Below are positions 1 to 11,190 of a stretch of DNA of 64,000 nucleotides, piece by piece; position 1 is the stretch's first letter, and every line of letters starts with the position of its first letter. This DNA comes from Spongilla lacustris (lineage: Eukaryota > Porifera > Demospongiae > Spongillida > Spongillidae), in the NCBI GenBank assembly GCA_949361645.1, contig OX442422.1:4475137-4539136 (forward strand). Reading direction: 5' to 3'. The position numbers were made by a program, and so were the translations under genes. A model generated the notes under the pieces. It saw only the letters and a program-made list of their open reading frames with translations, was not told the origin of the DNA and ran no database searches.

Positions 1-550
1 GTAATCTTGCATGCTGATGTATCGTGCCTTAGCATCAGGGTCCAAGTTTTGTAAGCAGAATTAGTCGTCATCGGATGTGGATTTACGCCAGCTGTGCACC
101 AAGATGGCGGCTTACGTAAATGACATCATTTAAAATGTAACTTGGTCACATGATGAAAAAGGTCTATGGCCTGCTCAGCACCAGCTGCACGTGTAGATAA
201 CTTACCATGCAGTCATGCATCAGCATTGATGCAGATCCGCCACATATTACTAATTGCGCTGCATCGCAAAAAAATAAATCTGCCCATGCAATGTAATCTG
301 CCTGTATTTTCTTCCGGCGCGCCAGCCAGTGGCTCGTGAAACCGCATCCTACTAATAAGGAATTCATCATCAAAGTATCTTATTGTGTTTGGCTTAATTT
401 GTATTTATACGATTATACATAGGTTTGCAATTGATCCTGAGGTCCATGGCATGGCTTTTGCAGGATGCCGCTAACGATATTTGTGAAGCCTGTGCATGCA
501 CCTTATCCACGTGCTTACTGCGTTACAAAATATTGCATAACCTGTATTTG

Positions 551-557
551 TATATAA
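551..557 (+). promoter_or_regulatory. Candidate TATA box of the cystine-knot gene
   Basis: A TATATAA motif lies about 40 bases upstream of the ATG at 598, a plausible core-promoter position with a short 5' UTR. This is by motif and position only; transcription start data are not visible here. Confidence 0.3.
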
Positions 558-597
558 TAAAACCCGAGATACCACGTAGCAGCCGTTCTTGAACAAC

Positions 598-1994
598 ATG
601 ATGAGCAAAGTATTGGCACTTACGGCTATCTCCATAGCATCATTCCTCTCCGCTGTCCTTCTCGTCGAAACATCGCAGGAGGCCACCTCTTGTACCAGAG
701 AGCCGTTGTTACAAAACTACGGATTTGGTAATTGTTATCTAGTAATTAGTGTGGCTACATGAATAACATAATACAGCTAAAAAGTATTACTAATTAGGCG
801 TTGATTGCAGCCAGTGCGTATTAGAGCTTTTCGTTATGCATGCATGTACGTTATAACGCTTGGTCAACCAATTATAATTAATTAAAGCTTGCTATAGCGC
901 CTGGTCCATGATCTGAGCCGGCATCACTGTTGCACAGATGCAGCCCTACAAGCAGTGTTTGTGGACTTTGGGAGCTGTGTGGAGAACGAGGAGGTCAGTA
1001 TAGTATGCAAGACTTTTGTACAATGGTATCACCATGCACATGCATGGCGCTGCGTATGTGTGATACCAGGATTTGGAATCTTTCAACTATACGCTGGCAC
1101 CTCCCGCTCTCTGCCCGCCAGAGTGTGTACCGAGTCAGTACGCCCTCAAAGAATACATAAATAGGACAGGACCATTTATGTCTGAAGTGATCAGCACGTG
1201 CGCCATGTCAACTACTCAGTGCAGCAGATGCGAGCGCAGATCACAAAACATGACTATTTTTCCGGGTTCTCCATACGAGAGGACTGTTGATCGCGGAATC
1301 TGCAATGGAAGATGCGAAGGTATTTTAATTGTGCATTATGCAAAATTGGGTGAATTTCCCCTCACTCATGCAGAAACGGGTGAAAGTTGCGTGGCGGTAA
1401 AAAGTCGAACTTTGTCGTTGGAAAACTCAAATGGTTATTATCTAACAATCACTATATACTTGCATGCAGGTTATAATTGGATTCGTTCATTTGTTTACAC
1501 GCAGGAGCTTTTATAATAAGCAAGGTAGAGACCTGTGGCTGCAAGGACAGCGGATGTTACAGAGAAGACTACTTCAGCTCCTACTGGGAGGAGGTGACAG
1601 CGGAAAACGGTACCGAAGGCGTAGTTATACAAGAGAAGGTAAAAACAGTTTGATTATAACTATATATGCATAGCCGCGCACTATATAGCTGAATTATGTT
1701 TCAAAGGTGATCAATGTCGGGCGATGTAAAGGCAGATGCAATGGCGCATTCCTCCCGGACAGATGCTACCCGTAAGTATTAGGCGTGAAGTAATATAGTT
1801 GTGCATGCACATGCATGCGCATGATATGCTTATACTTATACCGGTATAGGTCCCCCTCACTGTGCCTCATACGGATACCTGGAGGACAGTCAACTTGCGT
1901 ACCTGCTACATCTACTGTTCAGTCTTTCACTAGTTTGGATGGAGTTGCATTGTCCGTTGTCTCCATTGCAACGTGCTCGTGTTTGGCTGCATAA
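598..1994 (+). CDS. Secreted cysteine-rich cystine-knot-like protein, six exons
   Basis: Exons read as 598-727, 938-993, 1070-1319, 1505-1638, 1707-1771 and 1850-1994. Every junction is GT-AG and every phase matches (1,0,1,0,2), giving about 259 residues ending in TAA. I chose the ATG at 598 because it opens a textbook signal peptide (MMSKVLALTAISIASFL, then a polar stretch). Two segments carry the cystine-knot C-x-G-x-C signature: CNGRCEGAF across the exon 3/4 junction and CKGRCNGAF in exon 5. The second continues to CVPATST and ends ATCSCLAA, so a C-x-C pair sits close to the C-terminus, as in CTCK, TGF-beta-like and PDGF-like knots. Family knowledge suggests an extracellular signalling or antagonist protein stabilised by disulfides. 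The repeated C-x-G-x-C-x-GAF unit suggests internal duplication. No specific family is recognised. The exon 2 boundaries are the least certain. Confidence 0.62.
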
Positions 1995-2215
1995 TGTCAT
2001 ACGTTAGTAAAATGAACTCTGCCGATGCATGGCTGTCCCTATATACATGTATATTATAGATATGAGGAAAGATGCGGGGATTTTACTTTACCATATGCAT
2101 GCATTGATCGTGAACACACGTTCATGTATGTTTTTAAAAATAATCACGCAATATCAATTCTACAGCCATGCATGCATGTACATGTATAGTTGACCACAAG
2201 TTATGCCGGTGTCGT

Positions 2216-2440
2216 AGGCATGGTTGTCCCCCCCGCAAAATGTCCCCCCGGACATTCATGCCTAGGCACCGCTGTCCCCCGGACACTCGTTCCTAGGCAC
2301 CATTGTCCCCCGGACAATTATGCCTAGGCATATATGTCCGCAGGGGACATTTATGCCTAGGCATAATTGTCCTACCCTAGGCACCAGTGTCCCCCCATGG
2401 GGGGACACTGGTGCCTAGGATAGAATGTCCTACACTTTAA
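2216..2440. repeat. Cluster of nested palindromes (GGAC/GTCC and TGCCTAGGCA)
   Basis: About 220 bases contain repeated TGCCTAGGCA-like palindromes alternating with runs such as GTCCCCC and GGGGAC. The core at 2376-2419 is a perfect 44-base palindrome with 20-base arms (CCTAGGCACCAGTGTCCCCC) around CATG. There is no coding potential. It may be a foldback element or palindromic satellite; no flanking target duplication was identified. Confidence 0.7.
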
Positions 2441-3616
2441 ATACAGGCCTGGAATGTACAAGCGTAAGTATAATACAACCAAATCGGATCGATATACATG
2501 CGTTAGTCGTTTTATACGTGCATGTATTAGCAAACGTCATGCATGCCATGATATATCTTAATACATTTACATGCGTCTGCGTGCCCGCTCGGTTGTGTGC
2601 AGAGCAGCTAATTATTTATTACTAAAGGCTCTCATTTCAAGGAAAGGCATTCTTGTGTAAATGTTTACAAATGTAAATCGTATATATGAAAATTCGTGTG
2701 CATGCAAGTATCCGCGTGAGGTCATAAAATAATGATTGGTACCATGATATCACAAAAAAAAAAAAACATGCTTCATGTGTCAGACAGATATTTGCTGCAT
2801 GCAGTGCAGAGCCATTTGCCTTGTAAACACCTTTGCCAACTGACTCTTGAACTTTGTACGATTTTTCTTTGCTGGAAGTAAGTGAACACCCAATATCAAA
2901 GTTACAGTCATGCTTCTATACATGGTGGTCGCATGCATATATCTATACAACGATCAGGAGCATATCCATAGAGGTTTCCGTGTTACCTGAAACCCCCCCC
3001 CCCCCCCCCCCCCCCCAATAGAATAATATTTACAAAACTTAATTGATACTAACCTTCCCTCCTCCCCCCACTTGTATTAATTTGGCCTACCCTCCCCTCT
3101 CCGCTCTTATTTGGCCTATCGCAAGAGTGCATGATCCCCCCCCCCCCCCTCCCCCCTCCCCCGCTCGTATTCGATTGACGTACAATGTTAATAGGTTTGA
3201 AATTCTGGATACGCGCCAGGCCTGACGATTTTCCTTGTGGTGAAGCGTGGCAAGCTATCATTATTCTTTCCTGCTCTTCTTTCGATTTGATCACTGTTGA
3301 TCGCCACTCATATCTTGGAACAATTTGTAAATAAAGAGCGCCATTGTCAACTTTGTAATTTCCACGCGCTTTCGTCTAAAAGAACGTTTCTGATATTTTG
3401 AACATCCAACTGGCCTGGATACCTTCCTTTTAACAAGAACTGAGTTCAAAACGATTTCGTCGTCCATGGCCAGAAACACTCGCTGTTCTAAAAGGAAACC
3501 TCCACGGACGCGTGCGAACATTAGTTTATACACGCATGAGGCAGAGCAGTTACGAGGATTGGAAGGCTAAGTGTTTGGTTGAACGTTTATGATAAACGAG
3601 AAAACGTGGAGGGGGG
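2441..3616. other. Non-coding stretch with poly-C tracts
   Basis: I see no gene. The stretch holds a poly-C run near 2993-3016 and a second C-rich tract near 3137-3170. ORFs over the second tract are proline or glycine artefacts of the homopolymer. Confidence 0.5.
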
Positions 3617-3808
3617 CTAGTTGGGCGTAGCCCGACCGTACCTTCGCGTATTGGAATGTCGGGTATACCTGGATTTGTACCCATGCATCTAATAGCGCAT
3701 GTGGGCTGTATGTGATAATAGTATAGCCCACATACGCTATCAGATGTGTACAAATCCAGGTATAGGCTAGATACCCAATACGCGAAGGTCGGGCTATGGG
3801 CCAACTAG
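3617..3808. mobile_element. Hairpin MITE, copy 1
   Basis: A 192-bp near-palindrome. It begins CTAGTTGGGCGTAGCCCGACC and ends GGTCGGGCTATGGGCCAACTAG, with inner arms also pairing (CTTCGCGTATTGG with CCAATACGCGAAGG, and CCTGGATTTGTAC with GTACAAATCCAGG). It shares its termini with the shorter element at 8275-8340, so this is a dispersed family. It is non-autonomous. Confidence 0.75.
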
Positions 3809-3834
3809 AGTTTGTGTATATCAGGGGCTGATCC

Positions 3835-4573
3835 CAGTGGCGGATCCAGGAATTGGGAGGGGGGGGGGGCACCGGCGAGGGTGTGGCAAGGGGTGGGGCG
3901 AAGTAGTAGGCGGGGCCGCCCCGGGGAGGGTGCGGGAGGGGGGCACCCCTCCCGCCCAGCTAGGGGGTGTGGGGGAGCGCTGTAAGCTCCCCCACCGGGG
4001 TCTGGGGCGGAGCCCCAGAAGCCAACGCTTTTTGCGTAGAAAACCCCCCCAAAAGTACGTAAAAACTGCACTAAAAATGTAATTACTGATCGAGGCTGGG
4101 GAGCGACAGATCAAGAGCTCAGCTGCTATGTGTTCAATGCGCCGATGCATCGCCGTTGATAGCACATGTCCTGAAGTTGAACTCACCGTTTATTCGTTTA
4201 GAAAATATTGAAATACTACCTTTTTCATATGGTCACATGACGCGTGGGCGTTAATTGCTTTGTTTGCCTCCACGGAAATATATGGGCTGATTTTGGGGTT
4301 ATGCTCGGTTTTTGGTACTTTTCGATATGCTCTCTAGAGGGAAAATTGAATAACATACGCTAAACGGCCGGCTAATGATCTCTGCCTGTACTTCTATTGT
4401 AGAGCCGAATGCTATTACGTCACGCGATAAAAGCACCTGACCCATGTATCATTATGTACGTAGGCGTACGTATAGGCCAGTTCTGCCGTAGCTATCTATA
4501 TCTCTGCGCTGCATTTGCATATGTTCGCGTACACATAATCGTACATGTACGTTTATACGTAGGGGCGGGACCC

Positions 4574-4612
<39 letters not shown>

Positions 4613-4649
4613 GGGCCCGTTGTGCCCCCCCCCCCTGGATCCGCTACTG
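3835..4649. mobile_element. Inner hAT-like element nested in the terminal repeat of another
   Basis: Starts CAGTGGCGGATCCAGG and ends CCTGGATCCGCTACTG, which are inverted copies with one mismatch. The flanks are GATCC at 3830-3834 and GATCC at 4650-4654, a perfect 5-bp duplication of the host element's own terminal sequence. The interior is G/C-rich (3850-4040), has a poly-G run near 4577-4610 and lacks a transposase, so the element is non-autonomous. Confidence 0.7.
4577..4610. repeat. Poly-G run
   Basis: Over 30 consecutive G in + orientation, inside the inner hAT-like element, followed by a poly-C run near 4625-4635. Such runs form quadruplexes and are error-prone in assemblies. Confidence 0.85.
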
Positions 4650-5635
4650 GATCCAGAGAGGGTGGATAGGGTGGCTAGCCACCCCCCCCCCCCCCCCCTT
4701 CCTCAAATAATTATTTACGAATACTAAAATACTGATTGAGAACTATCAGCAATTTCTGTTTGAGGGCTAATAGCTTTTCTGTTCAACAGCTTCCATTTAG
4801 GGGTGAAAAAAAGATGATGACGCTTTGTTGGGTTTTTTTTGTGTGATCAGATGTTTATTTTGATACATGCATAATAATTGTGATTAGTACATAGCACAAA
4901 AGAAAAATCAATGTAAGCATATAGTTGCCAGTGCACATCTTTAAACTGCATGATAATACTAAGTTACCAAATATGTCAATCATTTACATAAAAACATCAT
5001 ATGAAAGTTGTGATTTATGCATACAACACTGATTCACCACACAACTTTCTATGGTGCATTTGTGTGAATGATTGATACTCCTAAATAAGGAAAACTTCAA
5101 AATTCAATCTAAAATTCTTTGCATTGCCTGGTGCCTGCCATGCATTTTTTTTTTTCTGTCTCAAAGCGAAAAGAGTAGTTTGGGTGCTTTAGTGTACTCA
5201 CCATTTACAAACCATAATAGGTCCAAGAAATTACTTGAAAAACATTCCAAGATAGATTCTCATTTATGATCAGTTGATTGTGCATACATAGCTAAATCCT
5301 ACAGGATTTGTGAATTGACAGCCACAGTATTGATACCTTCTTGAGACATCCTTCATGTTAGAGCAATTTATAATCTTGAAGCCAACGTCTCTGAAATTTA
5401 GCCTGTTTCCTTTTATTTACTCCAGCAACACTAAATCATACAGTATTTTAAAATTAAAAACAGCATCTGCAAGCCTGTCTTGCTCAGATATCAGTACTGA
5501 TATCATTTCATGTTCTTGACTGTCAGATTGCACCTTGTACAGACATCCTGAGCAGGATCCTATTCCTCTGGCTGTTCCTCATGTCTGCATGATCAGTGTT
5601 AGGAAGTTCAGCCGAGGAGGTTTTACACCCGTCAT

Positions 5636-5968
5636 TTAGATTCTGATTGAGATATACATGTACATGTATACTGCTTCCAGATCAGAATCTGTATCGGCAT
5701 CATCATCCATAGATTCGGACTCGTAGGATACACAAGTAACTGGTAGGCCAGATACTGATGGCTCGCTGTGATCAGGACCTTTGAGTATTTCACTTTCCGA
5801 GTTGAACTTGAAAAAGTCCAATAAGGACTTGCACTTCAACATCTTTGACGGAAAGCAGGCAAAATGAACTCGGCGAAAAAACTGATACGATGAGTGCACC
5901 TGTCCTAAAGAAAACACTTTTTCATGCATAAGATATCTACCGCCAGTAAAAAAACGTCCCGCACCCAC
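5636..5968 (-). pseudogene. Remnant of a hAT transposase N-terminus
   Basis: A 110-codon open stretch with a basic start, the segment KSLLDFFKF and then a serine/aspartate-rich tail (ESESMDDDADTDSD). Transposases of the DUF4371/hAT group often open with a basic F-F motif followed by a low-complexity acidic linker. No zinc finger or catalytic domain follows, so at best it is a leftover of the parent of the 3822-6027 element. It could also be chance. Confidence 0.25.
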
Positions 5969-6086
5969 CCCCTTTTACCACCCCGGGTCCAGCCACCCCC
6001 CCTCCTAAATTCCTGGATCAGCACCTGTATATGCTTGGTTAAATACTTCGGTGGTATATTTGGCAAGTTAGGAATATTACAATAAG

Positions 6087-7707
6087 TTGGTCAACTTTCA
6101 CTCTCACGTGATACATGTACAAAAGGGAATGACCTGATACAATTGTAGACAATATCTTGTATACACCCAGTTTTGTGTGAGCAAGTGTGGCTCCAACTTC
6201 AGGATGCCTTGAAACATGTGATCATGCACACCAACTAGAATGCTTGGAAGTGTTGTGCCACAAGTTGACACCAGATCTTTCCTGAAAAAGCAAATATCTG
6301 GTGCATGGCCCTGCTACATTTTGCTGTGGCTATACAGAATTGAAGGATCTTTTTGCACTGTACACATGATGTGTCTTGAGCTTTGTCCCAGTGCAGCAAG
6401 CTTTATGAACAAGCTGGCCGGAGTATTGTACTTTACGGACGCCAGCAGGTAAAGTACATATTGTCATGGGAACTCATGACTTGCATGATCCTGCTGGTTG
6501 AATGGTAAGATCTGCATGGTGTCCACTTGTGGTACAAGGAGTCAGTATTCATCCTTTTATCTGCATACAACAAATCTACAGCTACATCCGGCTGTAAAGT
6601 TACAGCTGATACTCCTGTTCATAAAGCTTGCTGCACAGGGGCAACGCTCAAGAGGCATCCGGCATTACTGAACTCTGCGCATGCAGGAGAACCATTCAGT
6701 TCTGTAGTCTCAGCAGTTGCCTTGAAACAGATGGCAGCAGTGTTGTGGGAAACCTATTTGGGGAGCAGGTGTGGCCTAAAGTTAAAATGATAACAGGTAT
6801 GGGTCAGGAGGATTGCTGTTAGCTCTACAGTGAAGCTCCAGCCCCAGCCACTTTTCAATTTTTGAAACTGATCTAGCTTTTATAAGCTTGCCTTAAAAGG
6901 TTATATATTTCTTAACATACATTCGTTTTATATATATATGGAGCCTTTGCAAGCTATTCCAGAGGAAAAACCTGATCAGTGGTTGCTTAGAAATAACGGT
7001 ACATTTGTTTGGCAGGTGGATTAAAATAATAAAATTAGTTTTTGGTAAGCAATACTGCAGATCAAGGACATTCTCCATGAAAGGTGCCTCAGTTATTTGA
7101 AAACTGCAGCTAGACGTTAAATAGCTGCAGCTTCACTCTCGACTCCGAGGTGCTCCCACCGGCATTAAGAGGTACCTTCACTCGAGATTTTCATCGATGT
7201 CTGTTCGTTTCACAGACCTACTAAAATAAGATTCCAGTTTGCTTGCTCTCTCTTAGCCATTGTCAGAGATAATATTATATCTGCCATTGTGCACAGAGAT
7301 AATATTATATCTGCCATTGTGCAGTAGATGCAGCTGTAGCTCAGTAGTTCATGTGTGATGATGTATTTCTGTGATTTTTTAGTTAATCATGCATGCAGGC
7401 CCAAGGTATACATACTTTACAAATATAGCCCATAAAATGTATCCAAAAGCATGCAGGGCCACCTGGTGTTTGCACTTTGATAGTTGGATGGTCAGAAGAA
7501 AGATCTGGTGTCCACTTGCAACACAGCACTTCCAAGTGGTGGATAGCCATATTCATATCTTTATATCTATGTACAGTGCAACTGATCACATATGCTTCAA
7601 GGCATTCTGAAGTTGGAGCCACACTGGCTCACACTGAATTGGGTGGTACAATCAGGATGATTCTCATTTTTTTGTACATGTCTCACATGAGAGTGAAAGT
7701 TGACCAA
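6087..7707. mobile_element. Foldback element with about 220-bp terminal inverted repeats
   Basis: The left arm starts TTGGTCAACTTTCACTCTCA at 6087. The right arm ends with its inverted copy (GAGTGAAAGTTGACCAA) at 7707. The arms stay similar for at least 200 bp: left TGGCTCCAACTTCAGGATGC near 6188 pairs with GCATTCTGAAGTTGGAGCCA near 7602, and left GACACCAGATCTTT near 6267 pairs with AAAGATCTGGTGTCC near 7500. A third partial copy of the inner motif occurs near 6506-6540. The ORFs inside show no recognisable domains. Confidence 0.65.
7265..7324. repeat. Tandem duplication of a 30-bp unit
   Basis: Two adjacent copies of AGAGATAATATTATATCTGC followed by CATTGTGCA(C/G). Each unit contains the self-complementary core AGATAATATTATATCT. 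It lies inside the foldback element. Confidence 0.85.
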
Positions 7708-8274
7708 AGTCTCACCCTCCCTCTACCCACTGCCTCCTCTCCACCACTCCCCCAGTCCCTCCCTCATGAGTAATATCTAACCTGGAAAAGCTACATTAGC
7801 TGTGGCTGCAGGAGGGGACTTGAGGCAACAAGAGTGGAATCTGATTTTTGATCAACGAGAGCAATCGGAGGAGAAATTAAGGTTGAGTAGTTCACCACTA
7901 GAATCCTTCCTATATAGCCATCTGATTCAGGCTTCAGTACACGTGCTTAGCAGTGTTGAAGAGCCTGTGAGCACAGAAACATCCTGCTCCTGAAGAGAAC
8001 CACACGTACGTGTGTGCTACAGGGGAATGCAAGGGACCGCAAGAGTATACAAGGGAACACGAGAACACTGATGGATATACAAGAGAATTCTCTGCCAGTA
8101 CACAAAGAGGACAGGTTACAACTCTGAAAGTTATCAAAGGGAATCATTGTATTTAACAGGAACCTCTGAGGAAGAAATGGTTTTCCACAGCATGATATCA
8201 AGCCACTGGGGTCACTAGATGTAAGTGGGAAACGGGACTCAGGCGTTGCTATGAATGTGACTCTACAAGACATC

Positions 8275-8340
8275 CTAGTTGGGCGTAGCCCGACCTTAGC
8301 GTTTTGGTTAAAACGCGAAGGTCGGGCTACGCCCAACTGA
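8275..8340. mobile_element. Hairpin MITE, copy 2 (short form)
   Basis: A 66-bp hairpin: CTAGTTGGGCGTAGCCCGACC, a short loop with GTTTTGGTTAAAACG, then GGTCGGGCTACGCCCAACTGA. It shares its termini with the 192-bp element at 3617-3808. This copy keeps a better stem but lost the middle. Confidence 0.75.
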
Positions 8341-9847
8341 GGCCTGGTCTCGTTCCCAGACGCGTAATACTTTGGCCACTGGACTAAGAAGTCATGTGAC
8401 ATACCAGTAAGTTTGCTGGAGTTCTTATTTGGATTCGGCTATATCGACGGGCCAAACGCTGCTGATATCCTGAGCTGCGTCCGATCAAGTGTAAGCGATG
8501 AACCGCTTCATTTTGGTTATGGATTTTTTTGTTCGTCTCCCCACTGACAGTGTAAAGTCTTTGTGCTACAGCCTTCTTCCGGAGGCATTTGACCGCTTAA
8601 GCAGCACAGCTTCTAATGCCATGTGGCTACACCCTTTGTGGGCACTAATTGCATTATTGCGCGTATCCGTGACCTTAATTGCATTCCTGTTGCACACTCA
8701 CGCGCGGCCGCGCGACATTTAGTTGAATAATTAGAACACGCATAATTAAGTCATTAACGACTATTTTGAGCTCATTAACGAAGCCACTTTCGGCGTTTTT
8801 ATTTATGTATTTAAAGAACTATACACGATAATCCTTTATTTTTGCATACTTGTCAGCTCTAAGCTTGCCTTTAGTATAGGATAACAGGGAATAATTTACT
8901 TTTTTAAAAATTGCATAGCAATTTAGCTCCGCAAAATCGAAATTGATTAGCAACTTGGTTCAGTTGCATCGCAATTCATTTCCGCCGAGATGTGTGATGA
9001 TTCTTCATTTGAACACAAAGCAGAGCACAGCTATCCCACGGACACGCCCGCGTGCATTTGGTCAATGGATCGCTTTCAGGCGAACGAGTCAAACGACTAC
9101 TTTCCCGGTTCCCCAGTTCTCCCCCCCCCCCCCCCCCCCCCCCCCCCTCCTCGGTATATACCAAACGAGGTCACCATCACATTCAAAAGTTTTAATATTT
9201 GTAGATTTTGTCCACCCATATTGGCACTGTCGCGTACGCGTTCTGACTTCTGGCATATTCGTGTGCAGTACGTACATGTACCGCGTAAGTTTGCGCGTAA
9301 ACGTACATTTTAATTAGTAATGATTTGGTAACTTGATAATTCTATTCATATAAAATTCGACACCCCCCTTCCCGAAGCCGGCTGTGAATGCTGCGTGCTA
9401 ATGTCATTCGTACGCCGGTACGCGTACACAATCATTAATCGTCACATTAATTGTCGCAATCGCGATGTCACGTGAGTGTGGCTGATGCGACGTAGCGCCA
9501 GCTTTCTGATTGGAATTCTTTTGTACCATAAATGCACTCTCTTCGCGTAGCATTTACACTGAGCAATGTGCCTGCAAACGCAGATTAGATTGCATCGCAG
9601 TTTTCAGCGACAATGTTTTGAAGTTGTTTCGCATCTTATAAAAACTGCTTTGCAAAATGCGATGCGAATCCGGTCAGTTAAATTATTCCCTGGATAATGT
9701 CTCAGTAACCCTATATTGGTGAAAGTTGCACATACGTATTGAATTATATAAGAGCTTCTCTCAACATTTTACTGCATATTGCAAGCGTTGGGTGACTTTG
9801 TACTTGCCCACACAGGAGATTGATTTCTACGAATATTCGAGTAACGA
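8341..9847. other. Non-coding stretch
   Basis: I see no gene. It has one copy of the dispersed terminal motif TCTCGTTCCCAGAC (8348-8361) and a poly-C run near 9120-9147. ORFs over the latter are homopolymer artefacts. Confidence 0.5.
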
Positions 9848-11014
9848 TAGGGTGTGTAACCTCCCCTGAATAATGAAAATCGATTTTTCCGAATACTTTT
9901 AAAACACTAATCGATTTTTCAGGTTTTTCTGGATCTGAAAATCGATTTTTCCGAATACTTGAAAAAAGAAAATCGATTTTTCCGAATATAGGTTTTGACA
10001 ATTTGCCAGCCGAATACCTAGGTTTTCTACTCACTGAGCTACCTAAATGTACACATCACACCAGATACCCTCCTACAGCTAAACTATAACACCAGATGCC
10101 CTCAGCACACAAACACACTTACCCCCATCACACCAGTACTCTCATGAGGCACACAACCAGTTACCCCCATCACACAACCACAGCTACCCCATCACACCAG
10201 ACACCCTCCTACAACTACCCACATTACACCAGATCAGTACAGCATGCACCACAGCTACCCACATCACACCAGATGCACTCAGAACACAACCACAGCTACC
10301 TACATAGGCCTAAATCGCTTCAGTGGCCTAACCACATACCTCGATGGGCATGCATGTCTGACCTAAGTTAGCGTGGCCACGCTGAGGTCAACCTACATAT
10401 CGTACCCGATGCCAAGAGTACGTAGAACCATGCATGCACAGATGAACTTTACGCACCACCAGCCATGCAGCCTCAATTTCACCATCGCGAGTTTAGAAAA
10501 TACTAGTAACTAAGTAGGCCTAAATGCGATCGCGGCAATATCAGTTCAGAGAGATTGATGCAAGAAACCAGCTGGTTCGAATGCACTAAGCGAACTGACT
10601 TTGATTTGTAGCTGGAGCTGTCCGTCGTCATGACTCGTGAAGATGGAGATCATCATCTGTTGGCTAGTTCGGAATTACTGCCCGTGCATCTGATCTCGTC
10701 CCCACGTATATATAAATAGTAACACCAGTGACGTTATTTAACGTTACGTTTCAAATTAATTGGATGTAATTATGTAATATCGTAAACGCGTATCCGGATA
10801 TCGTCATAAAAAGGTATTCGAATAATGGGCGAATTGTCGATGCGGACGACGAATACCTAAACACCTCCGAATGGAGATTCACAAACCGGTTATTTCGAAT
10901 AGAACAAATCCAATAATCGATTTTTCCGAGTAATGCTAAATTACTATTCGAACGGATAGGTTTTTGCGAATATCCGAATAACCCGAATAACCTGATAACC
11001 GGTTACACACCCTA
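9848..11014. mobile_element. Inverted-repeat element containing CGATTTTTCCGAAT repeats
   Basis: The left end TAGGGTGTGTAACC (9848) and right end GGTTACACACCCTA (11014) are perfect 14-base inverted repeats. Within it AATCGATTTTTCCGAAT recurs three times at 9880-9987, and related TTATTCGAAT/CGAATAACC units lie at 10800-11000. The termini resemble those of hAT-like elements, but no target duplication is evident. It encloses the degenerate minisatellite at 10045-10330. Confidence 0.6.
10045..10330. repeat. Degenerate minisatellite (ACCCCATCACACCAG-like)
   Basis: About eight imperfect units built from TACCC(C/A)CATCACACCAG with spacers such as ATGCCCTCAGCACACAACCA. The ORF over it is rich in H, S, P, T and Y purely because of the repeat. 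Confidence 0.7.
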
Positions 11015-11154
11015 CAATGGAGTTTCATCGGACTGAACTAGAGCTCTATATACTGCTATAGCTAGAAGCATTATAAGATATTTATGCATACCTATCACTG
11101 ATTCACTGATGTAAAAAAAACAATAAAAACGTCGTCGCATTTTCCAGATGAAAA

Positions 11155-11190
11155 AAAAGGGGGGGGGGGGGGGGGGAGGGGGGAGGGGGG
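11155..11190. repeat. Poly-G tract
   Basis: A run of about 18 G continuing as GGGAGGGGGGAGGGGGG, a strong quadruplex-forming pattern. No gene nearby. Confidence 0.85.

Larger units (their letters stand above)
3822..6027. mobile_element. Non-autonomous hAT-like element with 5-bp target duplication
   Basis: Terminal repeats CAGGGGCTGATCC (3822) and GGATCAGCACCTG (ending 6027) are flanked by TATAT on both sides (3817-3821 and 6028-6032). Another element (3835-4649) sits inside its left terminal repeat. The inside includes a minus-strand ORF (5636-5968) with a K-S-L-L-D-F-F stretch followed by an acidic serine region, like the N-terminus of hAT transposases. I infer a deletion derivative of a hAT element of the group that makes 5-bp duplications. 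Confidence 0.6.

Noticed and set aside
3837..4082. Glycine/arginine-rich ORFs over the inner hAT-like element
   Set aside because: Due to the G-rich non-autonomous element; different frames give equally long products.
7326..7350. tRNA-like text (GCAGCTGTAGCTCAGTAGTT)
   Set aside because: It resembles an A box, but no B box, cloverleaf or acceptor stem pairing was found downstream. Not enough for a tRNA or SINE call.
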